NCBI RefSeq assembly: GCF_014779715.1
Contig: NZ_JACXYU010000001.1
Location: 310,001-374,000, forward strand
DNA length: 64,000 nucleotides
Reading direction: 5' to 3'
From: Streptomyces chumphonensis
GTDB lineage: Bacteria > Actinomycetota > Actinomycetes > Streptomycetales > Streptomycetaceae
The notes below the pieces were generated by a model. It searched no databases, was not told where the DNA came from, and worked only from the letters and a program-made list of their open reading frames with translations. Position numbers and translations under genes: made by a program. Below, piece by piece: positions 48,830-59,471 of the stretch; positions within the stretch are counted from its first letter, which is position 1, and the number at the start of each line of letters is the position of its first letter.

Positions 48830-50272
48830 TCACCGCTCTCCGGACGACCGCTTCCTGACGGGTCGTCGCATCGTCTTCCGTCTCGCGCCACCCGGCGTCC
48901 TCAGGACACCAGGCTGCCGCATGGCCAGCGCCGCGCGTGCGGCGGGGTCGCTGCGGGAGAACGCGATCAGCAACCCGACGGCACACATCGTCGGCAGCAG
49001 GGAGGAACCCCCGTAGGAGAACAGCGGCAGGGGCACCCCGGCGATGGGCAGCAGCCCGAGAACGGCACCGACGTTGATGACCACCTGGCTCGTGATCCAG
49101 ATCGTCACACCCCCCGCGGCGTATCTCACGAAGGGGTCCTCCGTGCGTCCGGCCACGCGGATACCCGCATAGCCTAGAGCCGCGAAGAGCATGAGAACGG
49201 ACAGCGTCCCCGCCAGGCCCAGTTCCTCACCGGTGATGGCGAAGATGAAGTCCGTGTGGGGCTCCGGCAGTTCGCCCCATTTCTCCACGCTCGCCCCCAG
49301 TCCGGAACCGAACCACCCGCCCGAGGCCAGGGCGTAGAGGCCGTGCAGGGCCTGCCAGCAGCGGTCGTCGGGCCCGGGGTCGGACGCGCCGAGGCAGGCG
49401 AGCCGGTTCATGCGGTGGGGCGCCACCGCGATGAGGACCACGGTGGCGGCCGCCGCGCAGACCAGCGCGGTGCCGAACATGCGCGCGGGCGCTCCCGCCA
49501 GCCACAGCAGCCCGAAGAGCACGGCCGCGATGATCATGACCGTGCCCATGTCGCGGCCGAGCATCACCAGGGCGCAGATGAGCAGCGCCCCGGGGATCAG
49601 GGGCACCAGCAGGTGCTTCCACTGGGTGAGCAGGCCCCGCTCCCCCTTGCGGGCCAGGAGGTCGGCCCCCCACAGCACCAGGGCGAGCTTGGCGAACTCG
49701 CTGGGTTGCAGCATGAACGGCCCGCCCACGCTCAGCCAGTTCGTGCTGCCGTTCACCTCCACGCCGATGCCCGGCACCTGCACGAGGACGAGCAGCACCA
49801 CGGTGATCAGCAGCAGCGGGTAGGACAGGGCGCGCAACAGCTTCACGGGGAGCCGGGACGCCACCAGCAGCGCGACGGTGCCCAGCGTCGCGGCCACGAG
49901 CTGCTTCTTGAAGTAGTACGTCGCCGGCAGGTCGAAGCGCAGCGCCTGGATCTGGGAGGCCGAGAAGACCATCACCAGGCCCAGCGAGGTGATGAGGAGG
50001 CTGCCGCCGAGGATGAGGTAGTAGGCGGTGAGCGGACGGTCCCAGGCCCGCCGGGCGCGGTCGTGCAGGCCCGCCACCCGCTGCCCGAGCGCTCCGCGCC
50101 CCGCCCGCACGGCGGACACCGGTGCCGGCGCGGCGCGCCGGGCCGCGGTGGGCGGCGTCCGGGGGGCGTCGGCTCGCGGGGCGTCGGGGGAGGGACGCCG
50201 GGGTGCCCGGTCGGCGGGGCGGGGCCGCCGCTCCCGCGCCGCCTCGCGGGTGGGCCGCTGGTCCGCCGTCAT
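48830..50272 (-). CDS. ftsW: FtsW lipid II polymerase (SEDS family)
   Basis: A 480-residue SEDS glycosyltransferase with ten predicted transmembrane helices, partner of FtsI at the septum. Residues 1-75 are a basic Arg/Pro/Ala-rich cytoplasmic region. The family marks are GGPFMLQPSEFAKLALVLW, HTDFIFAITGEELGLAG (in parts) and PLPLFSYGGSSLL. The C-terminal 45 residues are basic. GGGGAGACCAG precedes the ATG. murD ends 61 nt upstream; the long frame running further upstream overlaps murD and is a shadow. A rodA-like paralogue is likely elsewhere. Confidence 0.96.
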   Translation of the reverse strand: MTADQRPTREAARERRPRPADRAPRRPSPDAPRADAPRTPPTAARRAAPAPVSAVRAGRGALGQRVAGLHDRARRAWDRPLTAYYLILGGSLLITSLGLVMVFSASQIQALRFDLPATYYFKKQLVAATLGTVALLVASRLPVKLLRALSYPLLLITVVLLVLVQVPGIGVEVNGSTNWLSVGGPFMLQPSEFAKLALVLWGADLLARKGERGLLTQWKHLLVPLIPGALLICALVMLGRDMGTVMIIAAVLFGLLWLAGAPARMFGTALVCAAAATVVLIAVAPHRMNRLACLGASDPGPDDRCWQALHGLYALASGGWFGSGLGASVEKWGELPEPHTDFIFAITGEELGLAGTLSVLMLFAALGYAGIRVAGRTEDPFVRYAAGGVTIWITSQVVINVGAVLGLLPIAGVPLPLFSYGGSSLLPTMCAVGLLIAFSRSDPAARAALAMRQPGVLRTPGGARRKTMRRPVRKRSSGER

Positions 50273-50333
50273 CTGGTCTCCCCTTCCGCCGGGCCGCCGG
50301 ACGGTCCGGTGGGCCGGGACGACCGGCGGGGGC

Positions 50334-51842
50334 CTACGCCTCCCGGTCCTCGGGCGGCACGCTACCGGCCGCGCCGCCGAGCAGGCCGACGGCCTCGGCG
50401 AACGCCTCCCCGCGCCGCCCGTAGTGGGTGAACATGTCCATCGACGCGCAGGCCGGGGCCAGCAGGACGGTGTCGCCTGACCGGGCCAGCCCGGCCGCCG
50501 CCCGCACGGCCTCCGCCATCGCCCCAGTGTCCGTGCGGTCGAGGTCGACGACGGGCACATCCGGGGCGTGTCGCGCCAGCGCCTCGGCGATCAGGTGCCG
50601 GTCGGCCCCGAGGAGGACGACGCCGCGCAGCCGGTCGGCCGCCGAGCCGACCAGTTCGTCGAAGGTGGCGCCCTTCGCCAGCCCGCCCGCGATCCACACC
50701 ACCGGCCGGTAGGCCGCCAGCGAGGCCTGGGCGGCGTGGGTGTTGGTGGCCTTGGAGTCGTTGACGTAGGTCACGCCGTCCACCTCGGCCACCCGCGCGA
50801 TGCGGTGGGCGTCCGGGGAGAAGGCGCGCAGCCCGTCGCGCACCGCCGTGGGCGGTACGCCGAACGCGCGGGCGAGCGCGGCGGCGGCGAGCGCGTTGGC
50901 GACGTTGTGCGGCGCGGGCGGGCCGGCCGAGGGGGCGATGTCGGAGAGCTCGGCCAGCTCCTGGGCCTGCCGGTGCCGGTCCGGCACGAACGCGCGGTCC
51001 ACGAGCAGGCCGTCCACGACGCCCAGCTCGGACGGTCCGGGCGTACCGAGGGTGAACCCGACGGCCCGGCAGCCCTCGACGACGTCGGCCTCGCGGACGA
51101 GCGCCTCGGTGGCCGGGTCGGCCGCGTTGTAGACGCAGGCGACCGTGTTGCCGCTGTAGACCCGGCCCTTGTCGGCGGCGTACGCGGCCATGGAGCCGTG
51201 CCAGTCGAGGTGGTCGGGGGCCAGGTTGAGCACCGCGGCCGAGTGGGCGCGCACGGAGGGCGCCCAGTGCAGCTGGTAGCTGGACAGCTCGACCGCCAGG
51301 ACGTCGTACGGCTCGCCGCTGAGGACGACGTCCACGATCGGGGTGCCGATGTTCCCCACGGCCGCCGTGCGCAGCCCCGCCGCGTCGAGCACGGCGGCCA
51401 GCATCTGCACGGTGGTCGTCTTGCCGTTGGTGCCGGTGACGGCCAGCCAGGGCGCGTCGCAGGCCCCCGGCAGGGACCGCAGCCGCCAGGCCAGCTCGAC
51501 GTCGCCCCACACGGGGACGCCGCCCGGCCGCGCGGCGGCAGCGGCGGCGAACAGCGGACCGTCGGGCCGCCAGCCGGGCGAGGTGACGACGAGTTCCGTG
51601 CCGGGCGGCAGCGTCTCCCCGTCACCGAGCCGCGCGCCGATGCCCTCGGCCGCCAGCGTCTCGGCGCGCTCGCGCTGCGCCGGGCCGTCGCCGCCGTCGA
51701 CCACGGTGACGACGGCCCCGAGCCGGGCCAGGGCACGGGCGGCGCTCACGCCGCTCACCCCGATCCCGGCCACGGTGACCGCGCGCCCCTCGACCTCGGG
51801 CGGGTGTCCGGAGGCGTCCCCGAAGGGCGGCGCGGCGCTCAC
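50334..51842 (-). CDS. murD: UDP-MurNAc-L-alanine:D-glutamate ligase
   Basis: MurD adds D-Glu to UDP-MurNAc-L-Ala. The protein has 502 residues, somewhat longer than the 450 typical of other bacteria. The ATP P-loop is [21 protein letters not shown] and [12 protein letters not shown] are the central and C-domain signatures, and [17 protein letters not shown] the C-terminal motif. The GTG overlaps the mraY stop by 4 nt; an in-frame extension to 51893 enters mraY and is rejected. Confidence 0.97.
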   Translation of the reverse strand: MSAAPPFGDASGHPPEVEGRAVTVAGIGVSGVSAARALARLGAVVTVVDGGDGPAQRERAETLAAEGIGARLGDGETLPPGTELVVTSPGWRPDGPLFAAAAAARPGGVPVWGDVELAWRLRSLPGACDAPWLAVTGTNGKTTTVQMLAAVLDAAGLRTAAVGNIGTPIVDVVLSGEPYDVLAVELSSYQLHWAPSVRAHSAAVLNLAPDHLDWHGSMAAYAADKGRVYSGNTVACVYNAADPATEALVREADVVEGCRAVGFTLGTPGPSELGVVDGLLVDRAFVPDRHRQAQELAELSDIAPSAGPPAPHNVANALAAAALARAFGVPPTAVRDGLRAFSPDAHRIARVAEVDGVTYVNDSKATNTHAAQASLAAYRPVVWIAGGLAKGATFDELVGSAADRLRGVVLLGADRHLIAEALARHAPDVPVVDLDRTDTGAMAEAVRAAAGLARSGDTVLLAPACASMDMFTHYGRRGEAFAEAVGLLGGAAGSVPPEDREA

Positions 51843-52897
51843 TTCTGGGCCGCCCAGGCCGCGTAGAAGATGCCGACGCCGACGATCGCGCACATGCCCT
51901 GGATGATCCAGAAGCGGACGACGACGAGGACCTCGCTCCAGCCCTTGAGCTCGAAGTGGTGCTGGAGCGGCGCCATCTTGAACACCCGCTTGCCGGTCAG
52001 GCGGAACGAGCCCACCTGGATCACCACGGACAGGGTGATGAGGACGAACAGGCCGCCGAGGATGGCCAGCAGCAGCTCGGTGCGGGAGATGATCGCCAGG
52101 CCGGCGAGGGCCCCGCCGAGGGCGAGCGAACCCGTGTCACCCATGAAGATCTTGGCCGGTGAGGTGTTCCACCACAGGAAGCCGAAACAGGCGCCCATGA
52201 GTCCGGCGGCGACGACGGCGAGGTCGAGCGGGTCGCGCACCTCGAAGCAGGAGGGGCTGCCGGTGATCGCGCAGGAGTCCTGGTACTGCCAGACGCCGAT
52301 GAAGGTGTAGGCGCCGAAGACCATGACCGACGCGCCGGTGGCCAGACCGTCCAGACCGTCCGTCAGGTTGACGCCGTTGGACATCGCGAGCGTCATGAAC
52401 AGGGCCCAGATGACGAACAGCACCGGGCCGATCTGCCAGCCGAAGTCCTGGGTGAAGGAAAGTCGGTCGGACGCCGGGGTGTTGCCGCGCAGATCCTCGA
52501 AGTTGAGTGCGAGGATCGCGAAGGTGACGCCGACGATGAGCTGGCCCAGCATCTTCGCCTTGGCCCGCAGACCCAGCGAGCGCTGCTTGACGATCTTGAT
52601 GTAGTCGTCCAGGAAGCCGACCAGGCCCATGCCCGCCATCAGGAAGAGCACCAGCAGACCGGAGATGGTCGGTTCGCTGCCGGTGATCAGCTTGGTGAGG
52701 ACGTAGGCGACGAGCGTCGCCAGGATGAAGGCGATACCGCCCATCGTGGGCGTGCCGCGCTTGCTGTGGTGGTCCCGGGGGCCGTCGTCCCGGATGTACT
52801 GCCCGTACCCCTTGCGGGCGAGCAGTTTGATCAGCAGCGGCGTGCCGATCAGGGTCAGGAACAGACCGATGACCCCGGAGAAGAGGATCTGCCTCAT
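51839..52897 (-). CDS. mraY: Phospho-MurNAc-pentapeptide transferase MraY
   Basis: MraY attaches phospho-MurNAc-pentapeptide to undecaprenyl phosphate, forming lipid I. The 352-residue protein has about ten transmembrane helices. [27 protein letters not shown] and [12 protein letters not shown] carry the Asp and His residues of the active site ([10 protein letters not shown] is the family signature). The ATG overlaps the murF stop (ATGA), and its stop overlaps the murD GTG. Confidence 0.98.
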   Translation of the reverse strand: MRQILFSGVIGLFLTLIGTPLLIKLLARKGYGQYIRDDGPRDHHSKRGTPTMGGIAFILATLVAYVLTKLITGSEPTISGLLVLFLMAGMGLVGFLDDYIKIVKQRSLGLRAKAKMLGQLIVGVTFAILALNFEDLRGNTPASDRLSFTQDFGWQIGPVLFVIWALFMTLAMSNGVNLTDGLDGLATGASVMVFGAYTFIGVWQYQDSCAITGSPSCFEVRDPLDLAVVAAGLMGACFGFLWWNTSPAKIFMGDTGSLALGGALAGLAIISRTELLLAILGGLFVLITLSVVIQVGSFRLTGKRVFKMAPLQHHFELKGWSEVLVVVRFWIIQGMCAIVGVGIFYAAWAAQK

Positions 52898-54321
52898 CGC
52901 CCGGCGACCCCGCCCTCAGGGCCGGCCAGCAGTTCCTGCGCGACCTGCTCCAGCCCCACCGAGCGGGACGCCTTCACCAGTACGACGTCCCCCGGGCGCA
53001 GCTCACTGCGCAACAGGTCGATCGCCGCCCGTGCGTCGGACACGTGCACCGACTCCTCACCCCACGAACCCTCGTTCTTGGCGCCCATGTCCAGCCAGGC
53101 GGCCTCCCGGCCGCCGACCGCCACGAGCCTGCTGACGTTGAGCCGGACGGCGAGCCGTCCGACCGCGTCGTGCTCGGCGAGCGCCGCCTCACCGAGTTCG
53201 GCCATCTCACCGAGCACCGCCCACGTGCGACGCGGCACACCGTCCGCCCCGCCCCCCGCCATCGCGGCCAGTGCGCGCAGAGCGGCCCGCATGGAGTCGG
53301 GGTTCGCGTTGTACGCGTCATTGACGACGGTGACGCCGTCCGCGCGCTCCGTGACGTCCATCCGCCACTTGGAGAGACTGCGGGCGTGGTTCAGCGCCTG
53401 TGCGATGGCGTCGGCGGGCATGCCCAGTTCATGGGCGACGGCTGCCGCGGCGAGCGCGTTCGACACGTGGTGCTCACCGTACAGGCGCAAGGTCACGTCA
53501 CTGCACCCGGAGGGTGTGTGAAGCGTGAAAGAGGGTCTGCCGTCCGCGAGGGACACGTCCTCGGCCCGCACGTCGGCGTCGGCGGACTCGCCGAAGAGGA
53601 CGACGCGGGCCCGGGTGCGGGCGGCCATGGCCCGCACCCGCGGGTCGTCGGCGTTCAGCACCGCGACGCCGCCGTCCCCGGCCGGCGGCAGGCACTCCAC
53701 CAGTTCCCCCTTGGCCTGGGCGATCTGCTCCACGCCCCCGAACTCGCCGAGGTGCGCGGTGCCGACGTTCAGGACGAGACCGATGCGCGGCGGCGTCAGG
53801 CCGGTGAGATAGCGGATGTGGCCGATGCCGCGCGCCCCCATCTCCAGCACCAGGTGACGGGTCGTCGCGTCGGCGCGCAGCGCGGTGACGGGCAGCCCGA
53901 TCTCGTTGTTCAGCGAACCGGGCGTCCACACCGTGGGCGCGTCGGCCTCCAGCAGCTGGGCGAGGAGGTCCTTGGTGCTCGTCTTGCCCGAGGAGCCGGT
54001 GAGCGCCACCACGGCCGTGCCGAGCGCCGTCACCACGTGCCGGGCGAGGGCGCCGAGGGCGGCGGTGACGTCGTCGACGACGATGGCGGGCACGCCGACG
54101 GGCCGGGTCGCCAGCACCGCCACGGCGCCGTCCGCCACGGCCTGCCGCGCGAAGTCGTGGCCGTCCACGCGCTGCCCGGCGTAGGCCGCGAACAGCCCTC
54201 CGGGGACGACCTCGCGGGAGTCGTACACCACCGGCCCGGTCACCTTCACCTGGGCGTCCGGTATGTCGTGGGGACGGCCGGAGACGACGGTGGCGATCTC
54301 GGCGAGTGTCAGCGGGATCAT
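52894..54321 (-). CDS. murF: UDP-MurNAc-tripeptide:D-Ala-D-Ala ligase
   Basis: MurF adds D-Ala-D-Ala to the UDP-MurNAc-tripeptide. The protein has 475 residues. [11 protein letters not shown] is the P-loop, [14 protein letters not shown] the substrate strand, [17 protein letters not shown] the C-domain motif. The ATG overlaps the murE stop by 4 nt and its stop overlaps mraY. The N-terminal domain [16 protein letters not shown] is typical of the family. Confidence 0.97.
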   Translation of the reverse strand: MIPLTLAEIATVVSGRPHDIPDAQVKVTGPVVYDSREVVPGGLFAAYAGQRVDGHDFARQAVADGAVAVLATRPVGVPAIVVDDVTAALGALARHVVTALGTAVVALTGSSGKTSTKDLLAQLLEADAPTVWTPGSLNNEIGLPVTALRADATTRHLVLEMGARGIGHIRYLTGLTPPRIGLVLNVGTAHLGEFGGVEQIAQAKGELVECLPPAGDGGVAVLNADDPRVRAMAARTRARVVLFGESADADVRAEDVSLADGRPSFTLHTPSGCSDVTLRLYGEHHVSNALAAAAVAHELGMPADAIAQALNHARSLSKWRMDVTERADGVTVVNDAYNANPDSMRAALRALAAMAGGGADGVPRRTWAVLGEMAELGEAALAEHDAVGRLAVRLNVSRLVAVGGREAAWLDMGAKNEGSWGEESVHVSDARAAIDLLRSELRPGDVVLVKASRSVGLEQVAQELLAGPEGGVAGR

Positions 54322-56087
54322 CGGGCGGGCCGCTCCTCGTCGGTGGTGGCGTGCTCGGTCCGGGGCTCCCCCGCGGTCCCCGCCTCGCGGCCGCCGCGCT
54401 CCTCGATGGCCGCGCGCAGCACCTCGCGGTCGTCGAAGGCGCGGACGACCCCGGCGATGTCCTGGCCGACCTCGTGCCCCTTCCCGGCGACGATCACCGC
54501 GTCGCCGGGCTCGGCGCGGGCCACGGCGACGGCGATCGCGGCGGCCCGGTCCTCCTCCAGCAGCACCGTTCCGCGCTCGTAGGACGGGACCTCGGCAGCG
54601 CCGGCCAGCATGGCGGCGAGGATGGCGAGCGGATCCTCCGAGCGCGGGTTGTCGGAGGTCAGCACGGCGGTGTCGGACAGCCGGGCCAGGGCCGCGCCCA
54701 TCGGGCCGCGCTTGTGGGGGTCGCGGTCGCCGCCGCAGCCGAGGACGGCGTGGATGCGCCCGTCGGTGACCCGGCGCAGGGCCCGCAGCACGGACTCGAC
54801 GGCGTCGGGCTTGTGCGCGTAGTCCACGACGGCCAGGTAGGGCTGACCGGCGTCGACGCGCTCCAGCCGCCCGGGGACGCCGGGGATGGCGGCGACGCCG
54901 TCGGCGGCCGTCTGCACGTCGATGCCGGCCACGACGAGCGCGGTGATGGCGCCCAGCGCGTTGGAGACGTTGAACGGCCCCGGCATCGGCGCGGCGGCGC
55001 GCACCCGCTGGCCGTCCGGCCCGAGGACCGTGAACACCGAGCCGAGCGGCCCGACCTCGACGTCGTCGGCGCGCCAGTGGGCGTCGGGGTGGCCCTCGGC
55101 GGAGAAGGTGGTGACGGGGACGCCCGCCTCGCGGGCGAGCCGCTGGCCGTACTCGTCGTCGAGGTTCACCACGCCGGCGCGGGACCGCGCGGGGGTGAAC
55201 AGCTGCGCCTTCGCCTGGAAGTAGTCCTCCATGTCGGTGTGGAAGTCCAGGTGCTCCGGGCTGAGGTTGGTGAAGACGGCGACGTCGAAGACGCAGCCGT
55301 CCACCCGGCCCATGACGAGCGCGTGGCTGGAGACCTCCATCGCCACGGAGGTGACCCCGCGCTCGCGCATGACGCCGAAGAGGGCCTGGAGCTCCGTGGC
55401 CTCGGGGGTGGTGCGCTGCGCCTTCAGCCGCTCGTCCCCGATGCGGGACTCGACGGTGCCGATGAGGCCGGTCAGCTCCCCCTCCTTGGCGGCGGCGCGC
55501 AGCCCGCCGTCCACGAGGTAGGCGGTGGTCGTCTTGCCGGAGGTGCCGGTGATGCCGATCTGGAGCAGATCGCGGCCGGGGTCGCCGTAGATGGCGACCG
55601 CCAGGTGACCCATGTGGCGGCGCGGGTCGGGCACGGTGAGCACCGCGAGCCCGGCGTCCGCGCAGCGCTGGGCGCCCGCCGGGTCGGTCAGCGCCGCGAC
55701 GGCGCCGCGCGAGGCGGCCTGGGCGGCGAAGTCGGCGCCGTGGAAGCGGGCGCCCGGCAGGGCGGCGTAGACGTCACCGGGCCGCACGGCACGGGAGTCG
55801 TGCGTGATGCCGGTGACGGCGGTCCGGGGAGGCTCGGCGGCGTCGCCGGGACCCGTTCCGGAGGAGGCCGGGCGCGGTTCCGCGATCCCCAGCGACCGGG
55901 TCAGCTCCGCCAGCTCGACGGGCCGCACTCCGGAGGGGCGCGGGGGGGACGTAGGGGTCTGATCAGCTTGTGGCACGGCGGTGAGGTTACCGGGCGCGCC
56001 CGGCGCGCCGCGAAGTGAGGGGCCGGCCCCGTGGGCGGTGCCCGCGGGGGCCGGCCGGTTGGCGGAGTCGCCGGTGATGGTGGTCAC
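54318..56087 (-). CDS. murE: UDP-MurNAc-L-Ala-D-Glu:diaminopimelate ligase
   Basis: MurE adds the third stem residue. The protein has 589 residues; the first 55 are a Pro/Ala-rich extension not found in E. coli, but present in Streptomyces as I remember. GTSGKTTTAYL is the P-loop, LSPEHLDFHTDMEDY holds the carbamylated-Lys region, and DNPRSEDP is the DAP-recognition motif (DNPRxE). Streptomyces uses LL-DAP; the sequence does not let me distinguish LL from meso specificity. The GTG has GGAAGATC upstream. ftsI ends 17 nt upstream. Confidence 0.95.
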   Translation of the reverse strand: MTTITGDSANRPAPAGTAHGAGPSLRGAPGAPGNLTAVPQADQTPTSPPRPSGVRPVELAELTRSLGIAEPRPASSGTGPGDAAEPPRTAVTGITHDSRAVRPGDVYAALPGARFHGADFAAQAASRGAVAALTDPAGAQRCADAGLAVLTVPDPRRHMGHLAVAIYGDPGRDLLQIGITGTSGKTTTAYLVDGGLRAAAKEGELTGLIGTVESRIGDERLKAQRTTPEATELQALFGVMRERGVTSVAMEVSSHALVMGRVDGCVFDVAVFTNLSPEHLDFHTDMEDYFQAKAQLFTPARSRAGVVNLDDEYGQRLAREAGVPVTTFSAEGHPDAHWRADDVEVGPLGSVFTVLGPDGQRVRAAAPMPGPFNVSNALGAITALVVAGIDVQTAADGVAAIPGVPGRLERVDAGQPYLAVVDYAHKPDAVESVLRALRRVTDGRIHAVLGCGGDRDPHKRGPMGAALARLSDTAVLTSDNPRSEDPLAILAAMLAGAAEVPSYERGTVLLEEDRAAAIAVAVARAEPGDAVIVAGKGHEVGQDIAGVVRAFDDREVLRAAIEERGGREAGTAGEPRTEHATTDEERPAR

Positions 56088-56104
56088 GTGGGGGGATCTT
56101 CCGT

Positions 56105-58129
56105 TCAGTCGCCCGGAGTGAAGGTGGTGGGCAGGTTCGGTGCCCTGACGCCGGTCGGCGGGGCCTGGAGGGTCTTCAGGGAGAACTGCAGGACGTGGCG
56201 GAACACCGGTCCGCAGACGGAGCTTCCGTGGTACCCGCCCTCGGTGGGGTTCTGGACCGCGCAGTAGACGGTGACGCGCGGGTCGTCCGCCGGGGCGAAC
56301 CCGGCGAAGGAGGCGGTGTAGCCGTTGTAGCGGCCGGTCTCGGGGTCGACGCGGTTGGAGGTGCCGGTCTTGCCCGCCACCCGGTAGCCCGGCACGGCCG
56401 CCGGCTTGCCGGTGCCCTCCTCGTCGGTCACGACCTCCTCCAGCATCAGGCCCAGGGTGTCGGCCGTCTTCTCGCTGACCACCCGTTTCCGGTCGGGCTC
56501 CGGCGCGGGCTCGTAGCGTCCGTCCGGGCCGACCGTGCCGCGGACCAGGCTGGGGGTGACGCGGACGCCGCCGTTGGCGATCGTGGAGTAGACGGAGGCG
56601 GCCTGGAGGGCGTTGACGGACAGCCCCTGCCCGAAGGGGATGGTGTGCTGCTGGGCGGCGTTCCAGTCGCCGGGCGCGGCCAGGATGCCGGGGCTCTCGC
56701 CGGGGAACCCGAGGCCGGTGGGGCGTCCGACGCCGAAGGCCCGCAGGTAGCCGTGCAGGACCTCGTTGGCCTCCCGCTGGCTCTCGCCGAGCCGCTCCGC
56801 CGCCAGGATGGTGCCGATGTTGCTGGACTTGGCGAGGACGCCGGTCAGCGTCAGGTGGTACGTCTCGTGGTCGTGGTCGTCGGCGAACTTGCGGCCGGCG
56901 CGGGGCAGCCGGTTGGGCACCGTGACGTGCGTACCGGGGGCGGCGGCCCCCTCCTCCAGCACGGCGGCCATGGTCATGAGCTTGGCGGTGGAGCCGGGCT
57001 CGTAGACGTCCTGGAGGGCGGGGTTGCCGAGGTTCTTCGCCGAGACGGTGGACAGGTCGTTGGGGTCGAAGGCGGGGGCGCTCGCCATCGCGAGGACCTC
57101 ACCCGACCGCACGTCCTGGACGATGACGTACCCGCCGTCCGCCTCGGACTTCTTGACCTGCCCGGTGATGGCCTCCTGGGCCGCCCACTGGATGTCGCGG
57201 TCCAGGGTGAGTTCCACCCCGGTACCGGGCGTCGGCGGCTGTTCCTGCCCGCCGGCCGTGGGCACGCGGCGGCCGGCCGACTGGGCGTAGGTGATCGTGC
57301 CGTCCTCGCCCGCCAGCAGCGTGTCGAGCTGCGCTTCCAGCCCGCCGCCACCCTCACCCGCGGAGTTGACGAAGCCCAGGACGCCGGAGGCCAGCTCGTG
57401 GCCCGGGTAGACGCGCTTGGCCCGGGGCTCGGCGTAGACGCCGGCCAGGACGTTGACGCCCTCCTCCTTCTCCTCCTGGTCCGCCAGGGTCTTCTTGAGG
57501 TCCTGGATCTGCCGCCACACCTGGGGTGTCTGCTGGAACGCCAGCCGCACGTAGCGCGGTGCGGGCGGGTCGGTGAGCCTGCGCTCCAGCTCCGCCGGGT
57601 CCTCGCCCAGTATCGGACCGAGCAGCGCGGCGGCCCGGGCGGGCGCGTCGGGCACTCCGGTGCGCTCCTCGCCGAAGAGGTAGGGGTCGGCGGTGATGTC
57701 GTAGGCGTCGACGGTGGTGGCCAGCTCGTGGCCGCCCCGGTCGGTGATGGTGCCCCGTTCGGCCGCGAGGGGGACGGTGACGTAGCGGTTGACGTCGGCC
57801 GCGGCGGCGAAGCTGTTCGCGTCGACGGCCTGCACCTGGAGCAGCCGCAGCCCGAAGACGAGCAGCACCAGGGTGACGGCCACGCTCAGCAGGCGCAGCC
57901 GGGTGCGCGGGGCGGCCAGCCGCAGCTCCCGGGGCGGGCGGGGCGGGGGCCGCCGACCGGCGCGGGGACGGGGCGGCGGCTCGCGCCGGACGCGGCGTGC
58001 GGCGGCGCGGCGCTCGTCGGCGGGTCCGGCGGCGGCCGGGCGGTGCGCCGGGCGGGCCCCACCGGCCGCCGGGCGGCCGGGTCGGGCCGGGCGCGGGACG
58101 CGGCGCCGGGGCGGCTCCGGCGGGCTCAC
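56105..58129 (-). CDS. ftsI: Septal penicillin-binding protein FtsI (PBP3)
   Basis: A 674-residue class B transpeptidase. Residues 1-75 are an Arg/Pro-rich cytoplasmic tail, 79-97 the transmembrane anchor, 100-300 the pedestal domain, and 310-660 the transpeptidase. The catalytic motifs are SxxK at Ser380-Lys383 (GSTAKL), SSN at 435-437 and KTGT at 587-590. The GTG overlaps the ftsL stop by 4 nt. It polymerises septal wall with FtsW. Confidence 0.96.
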   Translation of the reverse strand: MSPPEPPRRRVPRPARPGRPAAGGARPAHRPAAAGPADERRAAARRVRREPPPRPRAGRRPPPRPPRELRLAAPRTRLRLLSVAVTLVLLVFGLRLLQVQAVDANSFAAAADVNRYVTVPLAAERGTITDRGGHELATTVDAYDITADPYLFGEERTGVPDAPARAAALLGPILGEDPAELERRLTDPPAPRYVRLAFQQTPQVWRQIQDLKKTLADQEEKEEGVNVLAGVYAEPRAKRVYPGHELASGVLGFVNSAGEGGGGLEAQLDTLLAGEDGTITYAQSAGRRVPTAGGQEQPPTPGTGVELTLDRDIQWAAQEAITGQVKKSEADGGYVIVQDVRSGEVLAMASAPAFDPNDLSTVSAKNLGNPALQDVYEPGSTAKLMTMAAVLEEGAAAPGTHVTVPNRLPRAGRKFADDHDHETYHLTLTGVLAKSSNIGTILAAERLGESQREANEVLHGYLRAFGVGRPTGLGFPGESPGILAAPGDWNAAQQHTIPFGQGLSVNALQAASVYSTIANGGVRVTPSLVRGTVGPDGRYEPAPEPDRKRVVSEKTADTLGLMLEEVVTDEEGTGKPAAVPGYRVAGKTGTSNRVDPETGRYNGYTASFAGFAPADDPRVTVYCAVQNPTEGGYHGSSVCGPVFRHVLQFSLKTLQAPPTGVRAPNLPTTFTPGD

Positions 58130-58506
58130 CGGGCGTCCGGTGCCGGGGAGGGCTCGCCGAGGACGGTGCCGTCCGGGCGGAGGAAGACGGGGACGTCACC
58201 GGGGACCATGCCCAGCTCCCGCGCGCGCCGGTCCAGCGCGCCGGGTGCGGAGAAGGAGTCCACGTCCTGCTGGAGTCCCTGCTCCTCGTCGGTCAGCTCC
58301 CGCGTCTCCTGCCGCAGCTTGCCCAGCTCGAAGGAGCCCTCGTTGACGGCCGCGTTCAGCAGGAGCAGCGTCAGCAGGCCCGAACCGAGCAGGACGACGA
58401 CCAGCAGGACGAAGGGGGTGCGGGCCGCGGTGGCGCCGCCGCCCGGGACGAGCCGGCCGATCACCGGCGGCCGGGTGCGCGGGGTACGTCCGGTCGTGCG
58501 GGTCAT
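58126..58506 (-). CDS. ftsL: FtsL-like septum-formation protein
   Basis: A 126-residue bitopic protein with a cytoplasmic Arg/Thr tail (1-28), a transmembrane helix (about 30-51; [20 protein letters not shown]) and an extracytoplasmic coiled coil (about 60-100; [21 protein letters not shown]) of the FtsL/DivIC type. Length and position between rsmH and ftsI are typical. Both ends overlap neighbours: ATGA with rsmH and GTGA with ftsI. Confidence 0.92.
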   Translation of the reverse strand: MTRTTGRTPRTRPPVIGRLVPGGGATAARTPFVLLVVVLLGSGLLTLLLLNAAVNEGSFELGKLRQETRELTDEEQGLQQDVDSFSAPGALDRRARELGMVPGDVPVFLRPDGTVLGEPSPAPDAR

Positions 58507-59471
58507 GCCGGTGCGACCTCCCGGATGCGTCGGGCGCCGCGCAGCCGGGCCGGGGCGGCGCGGCGGTTGCGGGCGACCTCTTCCTCGGTGGGCAGTTCCG
58601 CGCCCCGGGTCAGCAGTTCGAGCCGGGGCTGGTAGCGCTCGGGGACGACGGGCAGGCCGGGCGGGGCGGTGGTGGCGGCGCCGGCCGCGAGGACCTGCTT
58701 GACCAGCCGGTCCTCCAGCGAGTGGTAGGACAGCACCGCGATGCGGCCGTCCACCGCCAGGGCGTCCACGGCGGCGGGCAGGGCCCTCTCCAGCACGGCG
58801 AGCTCGCCGTTGACCTCGATGCGCAGGGCCTGGAAGGTGCGCTTGGCCGGGTTCCCGCCGGTGCGCTTGGCGGCCTGCGGCAGGGCGTCGCGGATCAGGT
58901 CCACCAGCCGGGCGCTGGAGTCGAACGGCTCCCGGTCACGCTCCCGGACGACGGCCTCGACGATGCGCCGGGCCTGCTTCTCCTCGCCGTAGGTACGCAG
59001 GATGCGCACCAGCTCCCCGGGCGGGTAGGTGTTGAGCACCTCGGCCGCCGACACGCCGCGGCTCTGGTCCATCCGCATGTCCAGGGGGGCGTCCCGGGCG
59101 TAGGCGAACCCCCGGGCGGCCTCGTCGAGCTGCATGGAGGAGACGCCGAGGTCGAAGAGGACGCCCTGGACGCGCGGGGTGCCGGTCCCGGCGAGCACGC
59201 GGGGCAGTTCGTCGTAGACGGCGTGCACCAGGGTCGCCCGGTCGCCGTACCGGGCCAGGCGCTCCCCGGCCAGTTTCAGCGCGTCGGGGTCGCGGTCGAG
59301 GGCGATCAGCCGGACCTCGGGGAAGGCGTCGAGCAGGGCCTCGCTGTGGCCGCCCAGGCCGAGCGTGCAGTCGACGACGACGGCTCCGGGCCGGGTGAGC
59401 GCCGGAGCCAGCAGCTCCAGGCACCGCCGGAGCATGACCGGAACGTGCCGTTCGTCGTGGTTGCTGGTCAT
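58503..59471 (-). CDS. rsmH: 16S rRNA m4C1402 methyltransferase RsmH
   Basis: RsmH (MraW) methylates N4 of C1402 in 16S rRNA. The protein has 322 residues. [13 protein letters not shown] opens the fold, [16 protein letters not shown] is the SAM-binding loop, [21 protein letters not shown] and [14 protein letters not shown] are family motifs. GAGAGGGCGC precedes the ATG. It is the first gene of the cell-wall cluster; no mraZ lies in the 423 nt upstream. Confidence 0.97.
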   Translation of the reverse strand: MTSNHDERHVPVMLRRCLELLAPALTRPGAVVVDCTLGLGGHSEALLDAFPEVRLIALDRDPDALKLAGERLARYGDRATLVHAVYDELPRVLAGTGTPRVQGVLFDLGVSSMQLDEAARGFAYARDAPLDMRMDQSRGVSAAEVLNTYPPGELVRILRTYGEEKQARRIVEAVVRERDREPFDSSARLVDLIRDALPQAAKRTGGNPAKRTFQALRIEVNGELAVLERALPAAVDALAVDGRIAVLSYHSLEDRLVKQVLAAGAATTAPPGLPVVPERYQPRLELLTRGAELPTEEEVARNRRAAPARLRGARRIREVAPA

